Source: Sipunculus nudus (lineage: Eukaryota; Annelida; Sipuncula; Golfingiida; Sipunculidae). From it: a stretch of DNA of 64,000 nucleotides. Below are positions 58,316-64,000 of this stretch, piece after piece (the first letter of the stretch is position 1; the number at the start of each line of letters is the position of its first letter). The notes beneath the pieces were generated by a model. The model saw only the letters and a program-made list of their open reading frames with translations. It searched no databases and had not been told where the DNA came from. A program made the translations under genes and the position numbers. The DNA is taken from assembly GCA_026874595.1 (NCBI GenBank), contig CM049316.1:48920695-48984694 (forward strand). The letters are read 5' to 3'.

Positions 58316-60786
58316 TAGCTCAGCTGACTATGAGTCATCTGAGCTATAGTCGTGGTCCATTGTCCGTCATCCGTCCGTCTGTCCGTCCGTAGATGTGGCA
58401 CGTTTTGAAACCGTAAGACCTAGGAATCCAAAATTCGGCATAATGTTAGATGTCCCCAAGATCTCCCACAAGCCGAAAACTGGGTCTTTTGACTTTGTTC
58501 CTTTGAGAAATTAAGGAAAAACCTCAATTTTTTATTAAAAACCTATTTTCACACTTTAGGACTGCCTAATATCAAAACTACTCATCTGTTTTTCCTCATA
58601 TTTACCATAAATATTCCTCTATATAGTTCCTATGAACATTCAAGAAATTATGTCTGTATTATATAATTTAAAAAAGTTATGGACCCAAACATAATGCATT
58701 TTGTAAAAAATCAGGAAAGATATTTGATCACTTAATACAAAACCTGTCAAAGCTATGGACCTTTTTTCAAGTAATATAACTTTAAATAATCAAAATTAAG
58801 TTGTATACCCAAAATTAGATGAAAATCTTTTAATTTTTTAAAAATATTAATGAAAATAAAAAATTGGTACCTTAAATTTTTCCCAACTGTGACCATGGCA
58901 CATTTGTTTCCCGTGAGCACTGTTGATATAATTTTCATATCATGCACACATAAGGCTTTCAGCTTTTTAGTTTAGAAAGCTGAAAGAAATTGGCCAAAAA
59001 TTGTAGCTTTAATTAATGTTTTTTATGAGACCCTGTCAGACTTTGGCTCTCTCCAGCCCTCTTGAGTCACCTGTATTATGCATGCTTGAGGCGAGGCATA
59101 CACGGAATCCAGGCAGCTTATGGCCAGCCACAGTTGATCCAGGTGTTCAACCCAACTCATCTAGTAGTTTTAACCAACAACATAACAATAAACAATAAAT
59201 TAATTTTTATTGGTTTTTAATAACAAATTAAAGAAAAATAGAAAAGGAATTTGTTAGTTTATAATAACAGGAAATTAACTTGCTGTTACTGATGATATAA
59301 GAATCTTGTATCGATGGGTAGAATGTCACATATTCCAAATAACACCATGCAGTCTCCTATGGCATTTTTCAGTTCAATTTTAATGATAAAGAAGTAAATC
59401 ATATTATTCATTACTAATCATTAGGGATCATATGAAGGAAATTAATGATAGACAAAGATGCAGTTGATAATATTAATCTAGATTCCTACAGTGTCTAGTG
59501 TGTACATTGATGTGAAATTAGCCTAAAATGAATTTTTTACAGTTATTTTTTAATATAAATAAAAGCCATAAAACCAGGTACTTATGATCATTATTTAAAT
59601 GTGTGAATTTTGTATATTCTGGATTCTCAACATCATTGTTTGATGAAAACTGAATAAATACCAGACATGGTGCAAATACTTTGTAATTGTATTTAAATAC
59701 GAATATGATTATGTACTCCATTATAAAATTTCTTGCATAAAGAATGGGAATTCAGGTAAAAATAGTGTATATGAATACTCGTGCAAATACTTTCAAAATG
59801 TATTTATTAATGCTTTCATGAATTTATTCTTCAATATTTTTTTAATAATCATATCAGTTATATTTCATTTAAAAAATTATATGATTCTCTTATTATTTTT
59901 AATAAAAATTATATTTGGGACAATATTTGTATTTTTTTTAATAAATAGTTAAACTCTTATATTATATGTTCTGCTTATAAGTTTTATGGCCAAGTCAAAA
60001 TCTGTGTGACAATAGTACTCCATTTGTTAATAAAATAAATGAAATCAATCCTCTTCCCTGTCTCCAAAGATACTATCAAAATCATACATAAGCTAAACAA
60101 CAACAACTCATAATACAGCTTATATTTATTACCACACAAAACCAGCATGTGCCTCATTTCTAAATCATATTTTTTTATCATATATAACAGCTGAGCGTCG
60201 TGACCCATAGGTCCCTTGTTTTAATTAATAGTTAGGCCAAAAAAAATAAAAGGTATGGTTCTCAGGCACCGCCCGCGTCAATTTTAACCCCCCGCATCAA
60301 AAATTTTTATTTTGATTTTTATCTTTCAAGAAGATAAATAATACAATTTATGTAGTGTTTAGCAAAAAAATTGCTGTTTTCATGCTTTTTCCTGATTATA
60401 TGACATTTTTATTGAAACATCCAAAAAAAGGTCAAAAATAAAATACCGCCCGCCCGCACTGATTTGTGATAAAAAGTGCCTGAGAACCATACCTTATTTT
60501 TTTTTTGGCCTTAAACCCTTATATTATATATTCTGCTTATAAGTTATATGGCCAAGTCAAAATCTGTGTGACAATAGTACTCCATTTGTTAATAAAATAA
60601 ATGAAATCAATCCTCTTCCCTGTCTCCAAAGGTACTATCAAAATCATACATAAGCTAAACAACAACAACTCATAATACAGCTTATATTTATTACCACACA
60701 AAACCAGCATGTGCCTCATTTCTCAATAATATTTTTTTATCATATATTACAGCTGAGCGCCGTGACCCATAGGTCCCTTGTTTTTA
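58316..60786 (+). mobile_element. Plus-strand HINE-A inserted in a minus HINE-A
   Basis: Starts AGCTCAGCTGACTATGAGTC after CATT. It has two tail ends in tandem: CAGCTGAGCGTCGTGACCC to about 60225, and CAGCTGAGCGCCGTGACCC to 60786. The insertion point is inside a T run of the target, consistent with T|T targeting of Helentrons without duplication. About 280 bp of the tail is duplicated. Confidence 0.65.
60235..60510. mobile_element. TTA-flanked miniature TIR element, copy 1 (276 bp)
   Basis: Inverted ends of about 34 bp start GGCCAAAAAAAA and include GGTATGGTTCTCAGGCAC. TTA is duplicated at 60232-60234 and 60511-60513. The sister tail at about 59946 has AATAGTTAAAC with a single TTA, the empty site. 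PIF/Harbinger-type target; no coding. Confidence 0.88.
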
Positions 60787-61297
60787 CTTGTATTCCTGTT
60801 CTTATATATGCATGAAGTTATGGAGTACATATTCATATTCATATTGAAATACATTTGCAAAGTATTCGCACCATGTCTGGTATTTATTCAGGTTCAGCGA
60901 AACAGCTAGTGATGTAGTTATGAGAGATAGACTTCAGTCAAAGAGAAGAATTACAGCAGGTTGTACAAGAGTATGAAAATGTTTTCACTGACTTTAATTA
61001 AACATAAAGTTGAGTTGTCATCTGATATACCAATCAAAATGTAAACCGTATCCAATACCATATGCCGTTTGTGAATCTCTTAAACAAGACATTGATGATA
61101 AATCAACAGTACTCACAGGAAAAACATGTGCCAAGGTCAAAGTTGGGCAAAATTTAAGGTACTGATTTTTTTTATGCTAAAAACTTTAAAAATTTACCAA
61201 ATTAAGATCTAATTTTTGGTATACTATTGAATCTTTATTAAAGAAAGTTATATACTTGGGGGGAAAAAAGTCTCCAGTTACAAATTTTTTCATGTTA

Positions 61298-61634
61298 GGC
61301 CAAAAAAAATTAAAGGTATGGTTCTCAGGCACCGCCCGCATCAATTTTAAACCCCCGCATCAAAAATTTTTATTTTGATTTTCAATAAAAACTTTCCAAT
61401 TTTGAGCTGCTGCCGCCCCGACATTTCTTTCAAGAAGGTAAAACCATACAATTTCCTTTGTTTTGTAGTGCTTTTACTTATTTAGCCAAAAAAACTGTTA
61501 TTTTCATGCTTTTCCCTTATCATTTGACATTTTTATCGAAACATACCAAAAAATTTAAAATAAAAAAAAGCGCCCGCCCGCATTGATTTCTGAAAAAAAG
61601 TGCCTGAGAACCATACCTTTTTTTTATTTTGGCC
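61298..61634. mobile_element. TTA-flanked miniature TIR element, copy 2 (337 bp)
   Basis: Same inverted ends as the 60235 copy. TTA at 61295-61297 and 61635-61637. The empty site CATGTTAAGTGAGCAAATAT occurs at about 4405. The interior is longer by about 60 bp. Confidence 0.88.
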
Positions 61635-62038
61635 TTAAGTAAATATTTTTTCTGATTTTTAACAAAGTCCATTATGTTCGGGCCCATAACTTAAAGAAAT
61701 TAGACTTAATAGACATAATTTCTGGCATATATATAGGAAATATATAGGAGAATACTTATGGAAATATTAAGAAAAACATATGTGGTATTGATATTATAGG
61801 CAGTCCTGAAGTGTGATAATAGTTTTTTAATTGAAATTTGAGGTTTTTCCTTAATATCTCGGAAGAACAAAGTCATATTGACCCAATTTTCGGTATTGTA
61901 GGAGATTTTCGGGATATCTCACGGTTTGCCAAATTTTTGATTTGCGCTTTCAAAACGTGCCGGTCTAACAGACGGACGGACGACGGACAATGGACCACGA
62001 CTATAGCTCAGATGACTTACAGTCAGCTGAGCTAAAAA

Positions 62039-63145
62039 ATATTGCTGAACATTGAAGAAAAAAGTTTTCCTTACTCGTTCCAACGGCTTACTGTCTTGTT
62101 CCCACGACTTACCTTCTCATTCCCACGACTTGCTCTCTCGTGCGCACAACATACTAAGTCGTTCCCACGACATCCATATCATGCGTACGATACACTTAAG
62201 CCAAGCTCACATATACACCGGGTGCCATACGGGTTTTTCAACTCGGCGGCTTGCCGTGGGTTATCGAAACCATACAGTCACCCTGTGATTTTTCATCACA
62301 TGTTGTTTGCACTTACATAATCTACGGCGACCGTACGGTGACCTCCGAAACTTGGTTGGTAAGGTGGCTATCCGGGAACCGTAAGGTTACCGTGCGGGTT
62401 CTATACATGAAGCAAGTACACCGTACCATGCCCACCGATGACAGGCAGGCGCCATGCCGGCGATCGCTGGCACCGTGCGGCCACCATAAGGGTATTTCCT
62501 GCCTTATTTATAGCCGATTTTTAAACCACTGTCATTTGTTCAACATGAAGCTAAATTTTAAGAAAGGGAAAGAAAAGAATTGTGCATATCGAGGTGGAGA
62601 CATCAAGCTGCGAAGACGTGGTTGAGACGGAAAGCAAAATGAAACAAAGGGATTTTATCGTGAATTTTTTTTAGGTGCATATATTTCTTCTGATGAATAG
62701 ATGAAGGTGCCTCGGAGGCCCTGTGATTTTTAGGCATAGGCAAAAATTTAGCTGAAGGAGCGCCGACCATGGCGAGCCGTGCGTCGATCAGTTCTTTAGT
62801 ACCTTTCTCAGCAATCAATTTTTGCAGCAAGTTTAATGACGCCACCTATATTTTTGACGATTTATGAGAGGTTATATGCATTTGATTTTCATTTGAAATA
62901 GTACTTTCTTGAACATACTGACCTATTATGCGGTAATGGTGTTTCAAACTCAAAAATTGAAAGGATATATAGGCCTATATGTAATATATGTATATATATT
63001 CTTCAGTAAAGCCAGATGGATCAGCACTATTTTTGCTCATGTTAAACCTAGTATAAGTAGACTTGATGTCAGGCTTTGAGGCATTATCTACAATCTTGAC
63101 AAACTTATGAGATCTTTTTTTGTGTTTTTTTTTTTAACGGCAACA
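62039..63145. other. Unassigned, moderately GC-rich segment
   Basis: 62060-62160 has short imperfect copies of CGTTCCCACGACTT. 62190-62490 is rich in CCGT/ACGG palindromic patches. A minus ORF of 80 codons (62603-62845) ending near a GCGCCG-rich patch is unrecognised. It may be a transposon remnant. Confidence 0.35.
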
Positions 63146-63350
63146 GGACACTTACCCCCCAGACAATTACCCTCCCGGAAGACAATATCCCCACAGACCC
63201 TTTCCCCCAGACAGTGAACCCCAAGTCAAATATCCCCCCCCCCCCCCCCCCCGAGACAGATTCCTCCCAAGATAATTACCACCAGAAAACTCTCCCTAGG
63301 ACAACCAGCCCCCAGACAGTTAACCCCGGACAATTATCCCCTCTGTTATT
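63146..63350. repeat. Degenerate minisatellite CAGACAATTACCCCC
   Basis: About twelve imperfect copies of a roughly 15-18-bp unit with a C run at about 63234-63252. Confidence 0.8.
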
Positions 63351-64000
63351 TCCTACAATATCACCAACTAGGCAGGTATTTTCCTTGATCTATTTCAATC
63401 CAGTTTGGCCTTTGTGTCCATGGTTTGAAAGAGGCTAATTCGGGTAAATGAGATAACACCAGGTTATGCTCCAGGTTGTACTTTTTGTTCTAGGCTTCCT
63501 CATTATCCTATTGGCTAAATTATCTAATGTCCAAAGCATCAGGTGCATCACATATTAATACAAATAACTTCATGGATTCTTCTGAAAATAAAATGTGCTA
63601 AAGTTGAATAATTTTGTTATTGTTATTTATACATAGGTTTTGAGGTGGTTACTCCAATAAGAAGTGATCAGTTGAGGTCAAGTTTACATTAAGTCATAAG
63701 TCTCTCAATAATCCAGTTTATTGTAATGTAAAAGTTCGAGGTCATATGTCAAGGTTATCCCCCATTGGTTTCTGAAACATAATTCCATATATAAGTTCAA
63801 CCAGTTTTAAATTAAATATATGTCTTATTAATAGTGAAAAAAAATGCTCTCCTGATTTTGGATCCAAGCGGCGATGGCGGTGGCAGCAGCGTCTGACTGA
63901 AAGCATAGTATCCGCAAAACTCCGTTTTGGCGGAAAAAATGATTGTAGCTGGCACCACCAGTCTTGTATACAACGAAGAGATATATACATATGCCCAACG
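63351..64000. other. No gene; Helitron-like end at the right edge
   Basis: 63351-63880 is AT-rich and without recognised features. 63865-63950 has CGGCGATGGCGGTGG and TATCCGCAAAACTCCGTTTTGGCGG, resembling the Helitron-like starts near 27335 and 30670. Confidence 0.4.

Larger units (their letters stand above)
57722..62038 (-). mobile_element. HINE-A element, minus strand, split by a plus HINE
   Basis: 3' end at 57722 (AACAAGGGACCAATGGGTCA, reversed), 5' end ACAGTCAGCTGAGCTAAAAA at 62038. The left part is 57722-58315 and the right part 60787-62038. The flanks join to TTTCATTTTTACCTGAATTC, uninterrupted at about 9320. It also contains the 61298-61634 miniature element. Confidence 0.65.

Noticed and set aside
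1-64000. tRNA, rRNA or other structured RNA genes
   Set aside because: No cloverleaf A/B boxes or rRNA-like stretches were recognised by eye; a covariance-model scan would be decisive.

Overview
This is a window of animal nuclear DNA that is almost all transposable elements (TEs). The many interspersed families sharing a GGTGGCGCCACC palindrome and AGCTCAGCTGACT hairpin ends, the GTCCGTCCGT-rich element starts and the Helentron-type elements with tandem cores fit a lophotrochozoan, most likely a bivalve mollusc. That assignment is an inference from repeat style, not proven. There are no bacterial features.

Host gene: two exons on the + strand (20528-20677 and 54442-54687) join in phase 0 with consensus splice sites. 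They read as the late luminal segment, last membrane helix and short tail of a CLCC1-like ER chloride channel. About 33.8 kb of intron lies between them, so the middle half of the window is the inside of one intron.

Layout: 1-20 kb is a nest of Helentron-like/HINE elements on both strands (AGCTCAGCTGAC start; GACCCATGGGTC palindrome near the end). It holds two solo LTRs, a Helitron-like element with 280-bp tandem units, and an element whose 155-bp monomers carry perfect AGGTCAnnnTGACCT palindromes (18.3-19.7 kb). 21-31.8 kb is more of the same, with a perfect 681-bp duplication. At 31854-42677 a TA-flanked inverted-repeat DNA transposon sits in that repeat and is itself split by an almost intact 8.8-kb Ty3/gypsy LTR retrotransposon on the minus strand. 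42.7-50.4 kb returns to HINE tandem units and holds an 855-bp hAT-type element with an 8-bp duplication. 50426-53000 is an unclassified 2.6-kb element with an 8-bp duplication. 54831-57569 is a canonical non-autonomous Helitron (A|TC ... hairpin-CTAG|T) interrupted by a Harbinger-like element. 57.7-62 kb is a minus HINE split by a plus HINE, with two copies of a TTA-flanked miniature element. The last 2 kb is unassigned.

The retrotransposon encodes Gag-protease, RT-RNase H-integrase, an integrase C-terminus cut off by one in-frame UAG, and a third ORF with two C2H2 zinc fingers and a coiled coil in the usual env position, preceded by a plausible splice acceptor. Its LTRs differ at 1 of 369 positions, so the insertion is recent, yet pol has a one-base frame change and a stop. 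Several TEs could be bounded because an empty paralogous site occurs elsewhere in the window.
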